64,000 bases of DNA. Origin: a bacterium UBP4_UBA6127. GTDB lineage: Bacteria > UBP4 > UBA4092. Positions within the stretch are counted from its first letter, which is position 1; each line of letters starts with the position of its first letter. The notes under the pieces are model-generated. The model was not told the origin of the DNA. It did not search any database and saw nothing but the letters and a program-made list of their open reading frames with translations. The stretch spans positions 7,542 to 71,541 of the forward strand of contig DIVR01000006.1 in NCBI GenBank assembly GCA_002428325.1, written 5' to 3'. Below are positions 1 to 8,794 of the stretch, piece after piece. A program made the translations under genes and the position numbers.

Positions 1-1286
1 TCCTTAAACTCTTTGGCCGAATCAATGGGGATAATGATGTTTTCTCCTGATTGGTAATGGACCATAGCAGTTTCCCAATATCCCGGAGAAATAAAGACAG
101 GCACCTGGGGTGGGCAGGCATACTCAATGTGATGCATGACCCGGCTCCAGGCAATTTTATAATGACCCTGCCAATGGGCTTTTAAAGTAAAAGTTAAGCC
201 AATCAGCAACAGTCCCAATATCCCATATCGAATCATAGGCCGTGAAATCTTATCCCAACCGGCGGCTAATAACAGGTAGAAAAATGGCAGACTGATAATC
301 ACATATCGGTCAGGAATGAAAACAGGTTTGTAATAAGAGGCCAGGTAAAAAAGGAAAATCGGCACCAGGAATAAAATCCATCCCAGCCAAAAGCCTTTCT
401 GCTGGTTAATGAGTTGATTCTCTCCGGTAGAGGAAGCAGATACTCTGGGTAGGGACAGGTATAACAGATATATGGAAATAAGGAGCAGTCCCCATTTCAG
501 GCTGGAAGATAATAACATCCAGGCTTTTCCAAGCAGGAAATAATGATAAGTGGAGAGTAATACCTGGGGCTGAGGTCCTGGTATCCAGTCCAGATAAGTT
601 TTCCCTCCCGGTAACAGCAGGTAGATGAAATAGGGAATAATGGCCAAGGCTATCATTCCCTGGGAACTGAAAAAAGTGGAGGGAGAAAAGGAATCTTGCA
701 TCCAATATTTACGAACCCCCAGCCAGAGGATGGTTCCCATCCAGCAAAAAAGGCTGAAGGCCTGTAAATAGACAGCAAAGATGGCCAGAAAAATATGTCC
801 GGCAATCCAGCGGTTTCTATCTGTCCTGAGGGCTTTTTCCAGGCAGTAAACCATTCCCAGGAGGCAAAGGACTTGTAGAGAATAGGCTCGGGCTTCCTGG
901 GAATAATATAAATGATAGGATGATAAACCCAAAAACAGGGAAGCGGCCAGAGAGGTTTCCCGATTGAAATAAAGGCGGGCAACCCAGTAAAGCAGTAAAA
1001 CTGAAAGAATTCCACATAGAGCCGAGAAGGTTCTCAGATAAACAGGCGAATGGCCTCCCAGCATCCAGGCCCGAAGGACCAGATGGTCAAAGGCATAATG
1101 AGTAATGACCCGGTAATCATCTAATCCAATCGATACCTGGTTCAAAGGGACTGACGCCCGGTTAAGAGAATAAATCTCATCCAGCCAGAGGTCTTCAGCT
1201 CCGATTCCATAGAACCGGAGGATTGAAGCTATGGCTAAAATTCCTACAAGCAAACCTAATCCAATGGGCTTACTGACCTTTTCCAT
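1..1286 (-). CDS. GT39-like membrane glycosyltransferase (C-terminus off window edge)
   Basis: This is an integral membrane protein of the dolichyl-phosphate mannosyltransferase/ArnT type (GT39 superfamily), expected to move sugars from polyprenyl-phosphate donors onto envelope acceptors on the periplasmic face. The frame is open from the ATG at 1286 to the window edge (about 428 residues). Near the N-terminus, after the first membrane helix, comes a loop with the acidic pair in WLDEIYSLNRA, the position of the conserved Asp-Glu of this superfamily. About ten hydrophobic segments and the motif YYSQEARAYSL follow. It lies 6 bp downstream of the next gene, which has the same motifs in the same order, so the two are tandem paralogues in one operon. 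Donor and acceptor cannot be read from sequence. Confidence 0.85.
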   Translation of the reverse strand, partial: MEKVSKPIGLGLLVGILAIASILRFYGIGAEDLWLDEIYSLNRASVPLNQVSIGLDDYRVITHYAFDHLVLRAWMLGGHSPVYLRTFSALCGILSVLLLYWVARLYFNRETSLAASLFLGLSSYHLYYSQEARAYSLQVLCLLGMVYCLEKALRTDRNRWIAGHIFLAIFAVYLQAFSLFCWMGTILWLGVRKYWMQDSFSPSTFFSSQGMIALAIIPYFIYLLLPGGKTYLDWIPGPQPQVLLSTYHYFLLGKAWMLLSSSLKWGLLLISIYLLYLSLPRVSASSTGENQLINQQKGFWLGWILFLVPIFLFYLASYYKPVFIPDRYVIISLPFFYLLLAAGWDKISRPMIRYGILGLLLIGLTFTLKAHWQGHYKIAWSRVMHHIEYACPPQVPVFISPGYWETAMVHYQSGENIIIPIDSAKEFK

Positions 1287-1292
1287 AAATTA

Positions 1293-2843
1293 TTAAGAGT
1301 CTGGCTGATTTCCTGGTTTTATACTATTTTCTATCAGGGCCTTTCCTTGTGGAGAGGCCTTCTTTCCTGAAACTTGATTTCGAGGGGTATATAAAATCAA
1401 TTCTACCTTGACCGGACAAGAATAAAAATAACGAGTTTCTCCCTGATAATATTGATTAAAATAACGTTCCAGAACATCGGATTTATCCCGGGAAGAACTG
1501 ATGACTTTAATAAACCATATTCGCCCTTTCCCTCTCAGGGGATAAATATTTATATCTTCTTTGATTTTATAAATAGGGATTGGATCTTTCAGGTAGTAAT
1601 CGATACCTCCCCCCCAAAATTTCGGGTAGATCCAGACCTTATCATAAGGTTTTCTTTCCTGGTGGATGATTTGGGCCACATTACTCCATTTAATTTTATA
1701 GGGCCAGTGGTAATGCCATCTTAGCCCGGCCAGTAAAATGAAAGCGACCATCAGGAAGGCCGCAAATTGAATTGGCGCGTATCTTAATTTTCCGATCCCG
1801 GCAGCCCAGAGGAGATAAAAGAAAGGCAGGCAGATTATCAAATATCTGTTAGGAAGGAAAATGGGTTTTACCTGGGAGACTATTATGAATAAGGCAAAGG
1901 GAACCAGGAACATGACCCACCCCAGTAAAATGCCTTTATCTTTGATAATACCGAGTCGGGGAATAGGTTTCCATGCTTTGATTTCGGTGAGGCATAATCC
2001 TGGAAGCAACAGGACAAACCAATAAGATTCTTTTATCCAGATAGCTGGTAACAGATGATGGGCCATTCCCACAATATAAAACTTGAAGGTGGACTGTACC
2101 GTGGCAAAATTAGGATTAGGTATCCAATCCAGAGTCTCTCTGGCATCTGGAATCAACAGGTAGATGAGATAAGGAGAAATGGCTGCAGCAATACCTGCCT
2201 GGGCATATATCCAGGGTTTTAACGGGATTTCTTCCTTCCATAACCTTATTCTCAGGAAAGCATATAAATTTAAAGAAACCCAGCTGAAAAGAGTAAATAC
2301 CTGAATGTAAATCCCCAGGATGGTTACGAGACTGTAAAGAAGCCAATACCTCTTTGGGGCAGGATTATTGAGAGCCCTCTCGAAAAAATAGACCATTAAT
2401 AAGAGGAACATCACTTGGAGTGAATAGGCTCGGGCCTCCTGGGCATAATAAATCATGTAGGAAGATAAGGCCATGAAGAAAGCAGACATTAATGCTACTC
2501 GTCGATTGAAATAGAGCCTGCTGACTCGGTACATCAGAAAGACGGAAAGAATACTGATGATGGCGGAAAACGAGCGAATATACCCTTCATTTGTGCCATA
2601 AACGCTCCAGGCTTTTATAATGATGAAATCATAAATAAAATGGGACACTCCAGGCGCATCCAAAGTCATTAATGTCCTGGTAATCAAAGGAGTTTGTGCC
2701 CTTTTAATGGTGGCAATCTCATCCAGCCAGAAGTTTTCTTCGCCGATATGATAAAAACGAAGGTAACCGGCAGTTAAAAGTATGAGGACCAGAAATAGGT
2801 AACTGATCCAACGATAGATTGATTGTGAATTTTTATAGTTCAT
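1293..2843 (-). CDS. GT39-like membrane glycosyltransferase
   Basis: This 516-residue membrane glycosyltransferase is paralogous to its downstream neighbour. It shows the first-loop acidic motif FWLDEIATIKR, the motif YYAQEARAYSLQ after the third or fourth helix, and a long series of hydrophobic helices ending in a soluble C-terminal part of about 130 residues. The ATG at 2843 gives a normal basic-then-hydrophobic N-terminus. The frame also reaches a TTG at 2903, but neither start has a clear ribosome binding site, so the start is uncertain by 20 codons. A run of seven C (1609-1615) lies inside the gene and encodes consecutive glycines. The likely role is surface polysaccharide or lipid-A-type modification; the substrate is unknown. 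Confidence 0.83.
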   Translation of the reverse strand: MNYKNSQSIYRWISYLFLVLILLTAGYLRFYHIGEENFWLDEIATIKRAQTPLITRTLMTLDAPGVSHFIYDFIIIKAWSVYGTNEGYIRSFSAIISILSVFLMYRVSRLYFNRRVALMSAFFMALSSYMIYYAQEARAYSLQVMFLLLMVYFFERALNNPAPKRYWLLYSLVTILGIYIQVFTLFSWVSLNLYAFLRIRLWKEEIPLKPWIYAQAGIAAAISPYLIYLLIPDARETLDWIPNPNFATVQSTFKFYIVGMAHHLLPAIWIKESYWFVLLLPGLCLTEIKAWKPIPRLGIIKDKGILLGWVMFLVPFALFIIVSQVKPIFLPNRYLIICLPFFYLLWAAGIGKLRYAPIQFAAFLMVAFILLAGLRWHYHWPYKIKWSNVAQIIHQERKPYDKVWIYPKFWGGGIDYYLKDPIPIYKIKEDINIYPLRGKGRIWFIKVISSSRDKSDVLERYFNQYYQGETRYFYSCPVKVELILYTPRNQVSGKKASPQGKALIENSIKPGNQPDS

Positions 2844-2930
2844 TAAAAAAACAAATGGATACACCACTGAATTTAAATTATTAGTGCTGAGAAATAATAC
2901 CAAAGAATGACTGAATTAGTTTATTTTGAT

Positions 2931-3995
2931 TTATTTCCCTTTCCATTCACCTGACATCGTGATGCTTCCGCCTAATTCTATTTTGGATTTCGGAGGATTA
3001 TTTTGTTTCAGCCAGGGGGACCCTAAGATAAAATCAGCCAGGTATCTTTTAGTAAAAATCAACCCATCATGGGGTAGAGCTGTATGGAGATATACCAAGG
3101 ATTCATTCTTTAGAATTCTCAATAATTCATCATCTCCCGGATAGGAGCCTTTAACATGAACAGGGCAGGCCCTATAATCCTCAGCCGAAGTGGTAGACCG
3201 GGAAAGCTCTTCATCAACCAGGAAAACCAGTTTATTACCTGATTTTCCGATATGACTCATAATACTGTAATTTTCGTGGGCTTGATGGTCTGTGAAAAGG
3301 GCTCTGAGGACTTTCTTCGTCCCGGGTTTCATAAAAGGTTCGGAAAGATAATCTTGAAAACCATAAGCGGCATCAAAAAGCCAGACTTCTTTAATCGATG
3401 AGGCCATTCCTCCCTGATGGATACTGTAAGCCAGGGGCCTGAAACCACCGCTGAAGCCGCCTATGACTAAATTACCTATTTTGGCAGAAGCCGGGATTTT
3501 CCCATCTTCTTTCAGGGCGGCCAGCAACTCATTCATCATATTGGCAAAACCATTTGGTTTTTCCATTTTCCCGCCCCCGCTGTCGGGAGCATTTTTGGGG
3601 CCTTGGGGAATGACTAAAATAGCATTAGGAGCACAATCTCCCCAGACACTGCCCACCGAATAGGAAGTAATAAAATCTACGGCAGTATTTCGGTGGCCAT
3701 GAAAAATAACCACAAAATCGATTTTAGAAGATGGTTTAAATCCGGGAGGAATGACAAGGGCTATGGAGTTATCATCATAATGCCCTTCATAAGGGAAAGA
3801 CTCCTTTCCCCGGATAAATCCCTTCTCTCTGCTTGGGTCGGGATAGGGAGCATTTTCCAGTGGGACAATTCCCATCTGGCCCCAAGGCTGGGATTTCCAG
3901 GTAAAGGAATGGGGAGTGGCGGCATAGCCAGATGTAATCGATAGGATACTCATACAAATTATCAGTAGACTCCAATGTTTAATCTTTGTATTCAT
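2931..3995 (-). CDS. secreted alpha/beta hydrolase
   Basis: This is an exported serine hydrolase of 354 residues. Residues 1-26 form a Sec signal peptide ending in GYAA. The hydrolase core has an oxyanion-type HGH motif at about 99-101, a nucleophile elbow G-F-S-G-G with Ser about 182, and a late His in the segment LPHDGL. This resembles feruloyl-esterase or PHB-depolymerase-like folds more than classical lipases, but the exact family is not clear. It sits between the GT39 pair and the GH84 enzyme, all on the minus strand, and a terminator-like hairpin separates it from GH84. A role in removing ester groups from glycans would fit the context but is inference. Confidence 0.75.
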   Translation of the reverse strand: MNTKIKHWSLLIICMSILSITSGYAATPHSFTWKSQPWGQMGIVPLENAPYPDPSREKGFIRGKESFPYEGHYDDNSIALVIPPGFKPSSKIDFVVIFHGHRNTAVDFITSYSVGSVWGDCAPNAILVIPQGPKNAPDSGGGKMEKPNGFANMMNELLAALKEDGKIPASAKIGNLVIGGFSGGFRPLAYSIHQGGMASSIKEVWLFDAAYGFQDYLSEPFMKPGTKKVLRALFTDHQAHENYSIMSHIGKSGNKLVFLVDEELSRSTTSAEDYRACPVHVKGSYPGDDELLRILKNESLVYLHTALPHDGLIFTKRYLADFILGSPWLKQNNPPKSKIELGGSITMSGEWKGK

Positions 3996-4077
3996 AACAG
4001 AATCCTTTCTGAAAGACCCCTATCAGGGTGTGGAACTCATCATAGCAAAGCTGGTCCGGTCTTGCATTGGGAAAATG

Positions 4078-4109
4078 AAAAAGGAGGATTCCTGGTCGGG
4101 AATCCTCCT
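4078..4109 (-). terminator. Rho-independent terminator after GH84 gene
   Basis: Read on the minus strand, an 11-bp perfect stem (AGGAGGATTCC pairing with GGAATCCTCCT, plus-strand 4082-4092 and 4099-4109) has a short loop and is followed by five T. It lies 22 bp past the GH84 stop codon and before the hydrolase start. Confidence 0.75.
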
Positions 4110-4130
4110 GGCAAATGAATCCTGTTGGAA

Positions 4131-6731
4131 TTAATACCCTCTGTTTTGTAAATCAGTTAAGACAATTTCATGAATCATAACCGGAGTCTCTTGAGATATC
4201 TCAGAACTGAGGGTGACAGATATGACTTTTTCTCCCGGCAGCTGGCACTCAATGGCAGAGGTACCTGCTGTTGGTGTCAGGATTAATGACCTTCTCTCGG
4301 TCTTAACCTTGATAAGGGGTTTTTTCAGGAAATTGGCTGGATCCATATAGAGGATCAAGGATTTGGCTGCCAATGGATGCTGGCTATAATCAAGGGTGAT
4401 AAATTGGTCTTTGGCTGGCGGCTTCCCGGAATTGTAAACTGTTGTGATATGTCCGTCATAGAGAGCTTTGCCGGATTCCGGAGTCAATCCGGGGAAATTC
4501 CCTGAAACATGAGGAAGATAGGCCGGGACTACAGAAAATTCCTTTAGCCGAGGAGCAAATTTTTGGTCTTCGGTAACCCTGATTTGGACAGCCTTCATCT
4601 GGATGGGTGTTTCATTTGACCAGTGGATATCCGGATACCTGACATCTCCCAGGGGCTTCCAATTTTCCATATCGGTGGAATATTCAAGTTCTCCATAATA
4701 GATAAATTCAGTGGGAGCCTGGGGGGTTGCAAAAGATACATTAATCTCATTGACTGGGCGGATACCCGGGAGATTGACCCTGACATAATCCCCTTTAACC
4801 AGACTTCGATTAGGCCTGAAGACGCTTTCTATATTTCCATCCGACAGATGGTCAATAAAATTCCATTGGCCATCAAGGAGAATCGTTTGGCGGGTATAGG
4901 TAGCCGCTGGAGTGAGCCGGTTGGCATGAAGGCCTTCCCCGGTAAGAGTTGCTCGGACAATGAGTCTCTCCATGGTGCCTCCCTCACAGACTATCAGGGG
5001 GATATCCTGAGCTTTCCCCGTGGCAATTTTTAAATCCTGGTAAAGGGTCCAGGCTTTATCAGCCTGCATTTTCGGTCCATTATGGATCAGTTCCAATGCT
5101 TTGACTCCTGCATTTCCATAAGCCTGAAGTTTCAATACCCAGGGATGGATTTCCTGCAGGAGTTTTTTATTATCAATAGTTTGGGCTAAATCAGATTCCA
5201 GGGTTGAAAGCCTTGTCAGATAACTATGAAGCTTCAGGTAGTTTGAATCAGTTGGCTTTTCAAAGTAATCCAGGATAAGCCTGGTCATCTCGATGGATTC
5301 ACGTTTTTCCATCACGGAGCTTCGATTGTTTTCACAGAAAAGCCTTAAAGCAGGATAACCTTTCCTGCCGGTAACCTGGTAAAGGGCATTTTCAAAAGAC
5401 CGTTCAGGGTCATACTTATAAGGATTCCAAGCATAATCAGCGCTGCAGGCCAGCCCGATTTTGGAAGCTTCTTCCTGATTCATGGGATTTTCGAGAAACC
5501 CGTTGTACACATGATAAATCAGGTCATTGGGCCTGCCGGTGAGGGGACCCATGAAAAGCCGGGTAGTGGCGAAATCATTGACTGGATAATTATCGGAAAT
5601 AAATGGTTTTCGTTTAATGCCAGAGGCAAATAGATAAACTTCATCAATGGAGATGAAACTGTCAACTACATCTCCCCCTGTCCACATACAGGAAATTTCG
5701 GGGTCGAGGTTATCTCCCAGGGAATAGGTATAATCGTCGGGTTGGGCAATATAATACATCATTCCGCACATGGAAAAGCCAATATTGGAATCTTTGGCTT
5801 TTAATGCCCGATAAACCCGATTGGTCAGGTAGGCATGGGCTTCTCCCTGATTTTTGAATTTAACAGCATCTTCAGGATGGCGGACCGCATTTCCAATATC
5901 ATCTATCTGTAGTGAATAATTACGGATTCCCAGGTCCCAGGCCTGTTGATACTTATGCATCAGGATGGAAAACTCCGAATCATCTGAATATTTAATTGAA
6001 AGTCCCGGATTCATGGCAAAGGAAAAAGTCACGAAATTATCCTTAGCAACCTCCAGGGTATCCCTGAGCCGATTTATGAATTCAGGGGGATAATCTTCAC
6101 GCCAGCGGTCCCGGTTATAAGGGTCATCCTTGGGTGAATACATGAAAAAATTCATTTTCATCTGTCCCATGAATTTGATGGATGCCATTCGTTCTTCCGG
6201 GGTCCAAGGCAGTCCATAAAAATACTCCCCATACCCTCTTTCGAGGGCAAACCCTGGATAATCACGAATCTGGACGGCTTTCTGCCGAGGGCCTTCATTC
6301 ATCAGCTGATCAAAGGTCTGGACTGCATAATAGGTCCCAATTGGCTGGTTGCCGGACAAAAGCACCCGGGTCTGTTTCCCCCAGGATGATATTTCCAGGC
6401 AATATCCTTCCTGGGGAAGATTTTTCATCCTGTCTTTAAGCTGAGGTTGCAGGGATTGAGAAAGCTCTTTTCCTAAGATAATCACGGTCTTTGCCTTTTG
6501 GGTATCGGTTGAATAAGGAATGCCATGAGCTTTAAGGCTTTCTTTCAAGCTATGGAAAGCCTGAGGATTCTCCTGGATTCCAAGAATTGCTGTTTCTCCC
6601 TGGATATTGAAGGTGGAATGACCCCATTTAATTTCCCGGGGCCATGGAATCAGATGAGGATTGGAACCTGCCCAGAGGGTTCCACATAACCCCAGACAGG
6701 CTATTGCTGCCTTGAATATAGGATGAGACAT
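4131..6731 (-). CDS. exported GH84 beta-N-acetylglucosaminidase
   Basis: This enzyme of the GH84 family (O-GlcNAcase/hyaluronidase type) hydrolyses terminal beta-linked GlcNAc by substrate-assisted catalysis. The ATG at 6731 is chosen because AAGGAG lies 11 bases upstream and because it starts a signal peptide (about residues 1-22, ending LWAG); the frame stays open for 65 more codons upstream but these look non-coding. The order is a GH20b-like N-domain (about 25-155), then the catalytic barrel opening with RGYGEYFYGLPW and KMNFFMYSPKDDPY (about 165-205). The catalytic Asp pair is in LQIDDIG (about D277/D278). C-terminal beta-sandwich regions resemble F5/8-type modules (roughly 590-690 and 705-860). 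At 866 residues it is a normal size for a multi-domain family member. It suggests use of host, mucin or microbial GlcNAc-glycans. Confidence 0.92.
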   Translation of the reverse strand: MSHPIFKAAIACLGLCGTLWAGSNPHLIPWPREIKWGHSTFNIQGETAILGIQENPQAFHSLKESLKAHGIPYSTDTQKAKTVIILGKELSQSLQPQLKDRMKNLPQEGYCLEISSWGKQTRVLLSGNQPIGTYYAVQTFDQLMNEGPRQKAVQIRDYPGFALERGYGEYFYGLPWTPEERMASIKFMGQMKMNFFMYSPKDDPYNRDRWREDYPPEFINRLRDTLEVAKDNFVTFSFAMNPGLSIKYSDDSEFSILMHKYQQAWDLGIRNYSLQIDDIGNAVRHPEDAVKFKNQGEAHAYLTNRVYRALKAKDSNIGFSMCGMMYYIAQPDDYTYSLGDNLDPEISCMWTGGDVVDSFISIDEVYLFASGIKRKPFISDNYPVNDFATTRLFMGPLTGRPNDLIYHVYNGFLENPMNQEEASKIGLACSADYAWNPYKYDPERSFENALYQVTGRKGYPALRLFCENNRSSVMEKRESIEMTRLILDYFEKPTDSNYLKLHSYLTRLSTLESDLAQTIDNKKLLQEIHPWVLKLQAYGNAGVKALELIHNGPKMQADKAWTLYQDLKIATGKAQDIPLIVCEGGTMERLIVRATLTGEGLHANRLTPAATYTRQTILLDGQWNFIDHLSDGNIESVFRPNRSLVKGDYVRVNLPGIRPVNEINVSFATPQAPTEFIYYGELEYSTDMENWKPLGDVRYPDIHWSNETPIQMKAVQIRVTEDQKFAPRLKEFSVVPAYLPHVSGNFPGLTPESGKALYDGHITTVYNSGKPPAKDQFITLDYSQHPLAAKSLILYMDPANFLKKPLIKVKTERRSLILTPTAGTSAIECQLPGEKVISVTLSSEISQETPVMIHEIVLTDLQNRGY

Positions 6732-6757
6732 AACTAGACTTACTCCTTCTAAAGGAT

Positions 6758-6778
6758 TATCGGACATGGTATCCGATA
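6758..6778. promoter_or_regulatory. inverted repeat upstream of GH84 gene, possible operator
   Basis: Two perfect 7-base half-sites, TATCGGA and TCCGATA, are separated by 7 bases, 27-47 bp upstream of the chosen GH84 start. The symmetry and position suit a dimeric repressor site in the transcribed leader. No regulator gene is adjacent, so the binding protein is unknown. Confidence 0.4.
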
Positions 6779-7155
6779 CATATTTCCACCCGTTCAGCCA
6801 TTTCAACAGATTGGAAATGGGGTTTATTATATTCCAGGGACTTGTTATTTGGATAGGGTTATCAGTCTGGTCGCAGGGATAGGCACCCCCGGCTGAATAT
6901 CTCTCTTGAATGTTTTTTATACCCATAAAAGTTGGTCTTAATGGTAAAAACTGGGGGCTTATTCCCTGAAGCTTGAGCGAGCTTTAATTATTTGTATCAT
7001 TTTTTTGCTTAAAAAGGACAGAAGTTGTATAGTAACAAATTTAAATATTAGGTAAAATGGGACATCCATTGGGGCATGGGAAAAGCTTGTCGCTTAGGGA
7101 GTGATTTACCGGGCGGTGGTTCATATGTTCCTTATCTGTTTCAGGAGAGAAAAAT
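6779..7155. other. intergenic region between divergent GH84 and symporter operons
   Basis: About 380 bp with no supported gene. It holds the plus-strand promoter at 7005-7033 and a transcribed leader of about 115 bases before the small symporter protein. I looked for a known riboswitch in the leader and recognised none. Confidence 0.6.
7005..7033 (+). promoter_or_regulatory. sigma70-like promoter for symporter/PaaK operon
   Basis: TTGCTT (7005-7010) and TATAGT (7028-7033) are separated by exactly 17 bp, placing the transcription start near 7040. The -10 matches the consensus at five of six positions; the -35 is weaker. Confidence 0.5.
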
Positions 7156-7254
7156 ATGTTTGGATTACCTTTATCAACCTTTTTAATTGTGGTTTTAGTA
7201 CCCTTGGTTATTGCCATATTGCTGGCCCTGTGGGGATTTAAGTCGCGTCCATAA
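7156..7254 (+). CDS. 32-residue single-helix membrane protein, putative symporter accessory subunit
   Basis: A 32-codon frame starts at ATG 7156 with AGGAGA a few bases upstream and stops at TAA 7254, 12 bp before the symporter start. The product begins MFGLPLSTF, has one long hydrophobic stretch of about 20 residues and a basic end (FKSRP). A second small membrane protein with the same opening MFG sits immediately upstream of the other SSS symporter at 15.4 kb. Tiny membrane proteins encoded next to SSS transporters are a known recurring arrangement, so an accessory or stability role is likely but is inferred from position. Confidence 0.7.
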   Translation: MFGLPLSTFLIVVLVPLVIAILLALWGFKSRP

Positions 7255-7266
7255 AGGAGAGCTGTC

Positions 7267-8772
7267 GTGAGTCTGAATTTAATCGTAGTCGTATTGTATT
7301 TTGTGATTTTGCTGGTTATTGGGGCGGTTGCCTCCCAGCGAATTAAAACCAAGGAAGATTATATCGTCGGGGGTAGGAATGTCGGTTTTTGGGTTTTTGT
7401 CCTTTTAATTATTTCCTCCTGCACCAGCGGTATGTCTATTTTGGGTACTTCAGGGTTAGGTTTTATTGGGGGTTGGCCTACCATCTGGGAACAGATTTTT
7501 GTTCCGTTGACTACGGCTGTTTGTATCCTGTTATATGGAACCAAGATTTTCCGGATTAGCCAGAAAAAGACTTATTTGACCATTGAAGACTATTTCTGCC
7601 ATCGGTTTTATAGTAAAAAATCAATCCGGTCTCTTTCTGCTTTTGCTGTGATTACGGTTTCCGTGATATACCTGACCGGCCAATATAAAGCCATTGGACT
7701 GGTCCTTTCCTGGTTGTTGAAAATCCCGGAATCTCAAGCGATTTTGTTTGGTGGAATTATTGTCATGGCGTATGTATTGCTGGGGGGACTCTATGCCGTA
7801 GCCTGGGCCTCCTTATTTCAGGGATTGATTATTCTGGTGGGGATTGTGGCTGTGGCACCCTTCATTATAATTAAAGCAGGTGGCATGACCCATGTGAATA
7901 CGGTTCTGGCAAGCCTGGACCCAAATTATGTTAAAGTCGCTTTTCCCCAGGTCTATCCCCCTGCCAAACCTTATATGGTCTTTACTCCGGCTTACCTGAC
8001 CTCTCTGGGGCTTTTACTGGGTTTAGGGCTGGGGTCTGCCCCCCATATCATTAACAATGTGCTGACAGTAAAAAAATCTGAATATTATAAATGGGCTCCC
8101 CTGGCAGCTTTTGGCCTTTATGTGATTGTAATGTACCTGATCAAGATGGTTGGCTTCTCTGCCCGGGTAATGGCCGAAGAAGGACATATCTTTCTCCCTA
8201 ATGTTCCCAATAAAACTGATTATGCTTTTGTAGAAGCCATCCAATATACCATGCCTGAAATTGTTTGGCCTCTGTTTGTTGTTATTGTTTTGGCGGCTGT
8301 CCTATCAACCACAGATCGGCTAATGCTGACTATCGGGACTTCCTTCAGTTGGAATATCTTTAAAAATCTGATTTATCCCAAAGCTTCCGACAAGACCATA
8401 AACTGGGTCAGCCGGATTTCTATTATTGTGATTACTGCCGGTACTATGTGGGCGGCCATGAATCCTTTCCAACTGCTATTCTGGTTGATATGGACCGGCA
8501 TTGGAGTGATTCTTTCCACTTTTGTGGCTCCTTTGCTTTTTGGGTTATACTGGAGGCGAGCGACCAAAGAGGGAGCTTTAGCCGGAATGGGTGGCGGCCT
8601 GATTGCTGCTTTGTTCTTTGCCTATTATGATAAATTCCATCAGAGCCTTCCGGTGCATTTCAGCTTATTTGGATTTTTGGTTTCTATCTTACTGGTGGTG
8701 GGAGTCAGCCTGGTTACTAAACCTACGCCGGAAGATGTCTTGAATGAAACTGAGACGGGTTTTTATATCTAA
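7267..8772 (+). CDS. sodium:solute symporter (SSS family)
   Basis: This is a 501-residue inner-membrane symporter of the SSS family, which couples Na+ entry to uptake of organic acids, sugars or amino acids. It starts with GTG at 7267, preceded by AAGGAGAG. About 13 hydrophobic helices are visible, with the family-typical start DYIVGGRNVGFW and the core YLTIEDYFCHRFYSKK. It is the second gene of an operon followed by two CoA-ligase/ACT pairs, so its substrate is probably the acid those ligases activate (an aryl or branched carboxylate). The exact substrate is not shown by sequence. Confidence 0.9.
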   Translation: MSLNLIVVVLYFVILLVIGAVASQRIKTKEDYIVGGRNVGFWVFVLLIISSCTSGMSILGTSGLGFIGGWPTIWEQIFVPLTTAVCILLYGTKIFRISQKKTYLTIEDYFCHRFYSKKSIRSLSAFAVITVSVIYLTGQYKAIGLVLSWLLKIPESQAILFGGIIVMAYVLLGGLYAVAWASLFQGLIILVGIVAVAPFIIIKAGGMTHVNTVLASLDPNYVKVAFPQVYPPAKPYMVFTPAYLTSLGLLLGLGLGSAPHIINNVLTVKKSEYYKWAPLAAFGLYVIVMYLIKMVGFSARVMAEEGHIFLPNVPNKTDYAFVEAIQYTMPEIVWPLFVVIVLAAVLSTTDRLMLTIGTSFSWNIFKNLIYPKASDKTINWVSRISIIVITAGTMWAAMNPFQLLFWLIWTGIGVILSTFVAPLLFGLYWRRATKEGALAGMGGGLIAALFFAYYDKFHQSLPVHFSLFGFLVSILLVVGVSLVTKPTPEDVLNETETGFYI

Positions 8773-8794
8773 TTATTAATTCTGTGAGGTAAGC

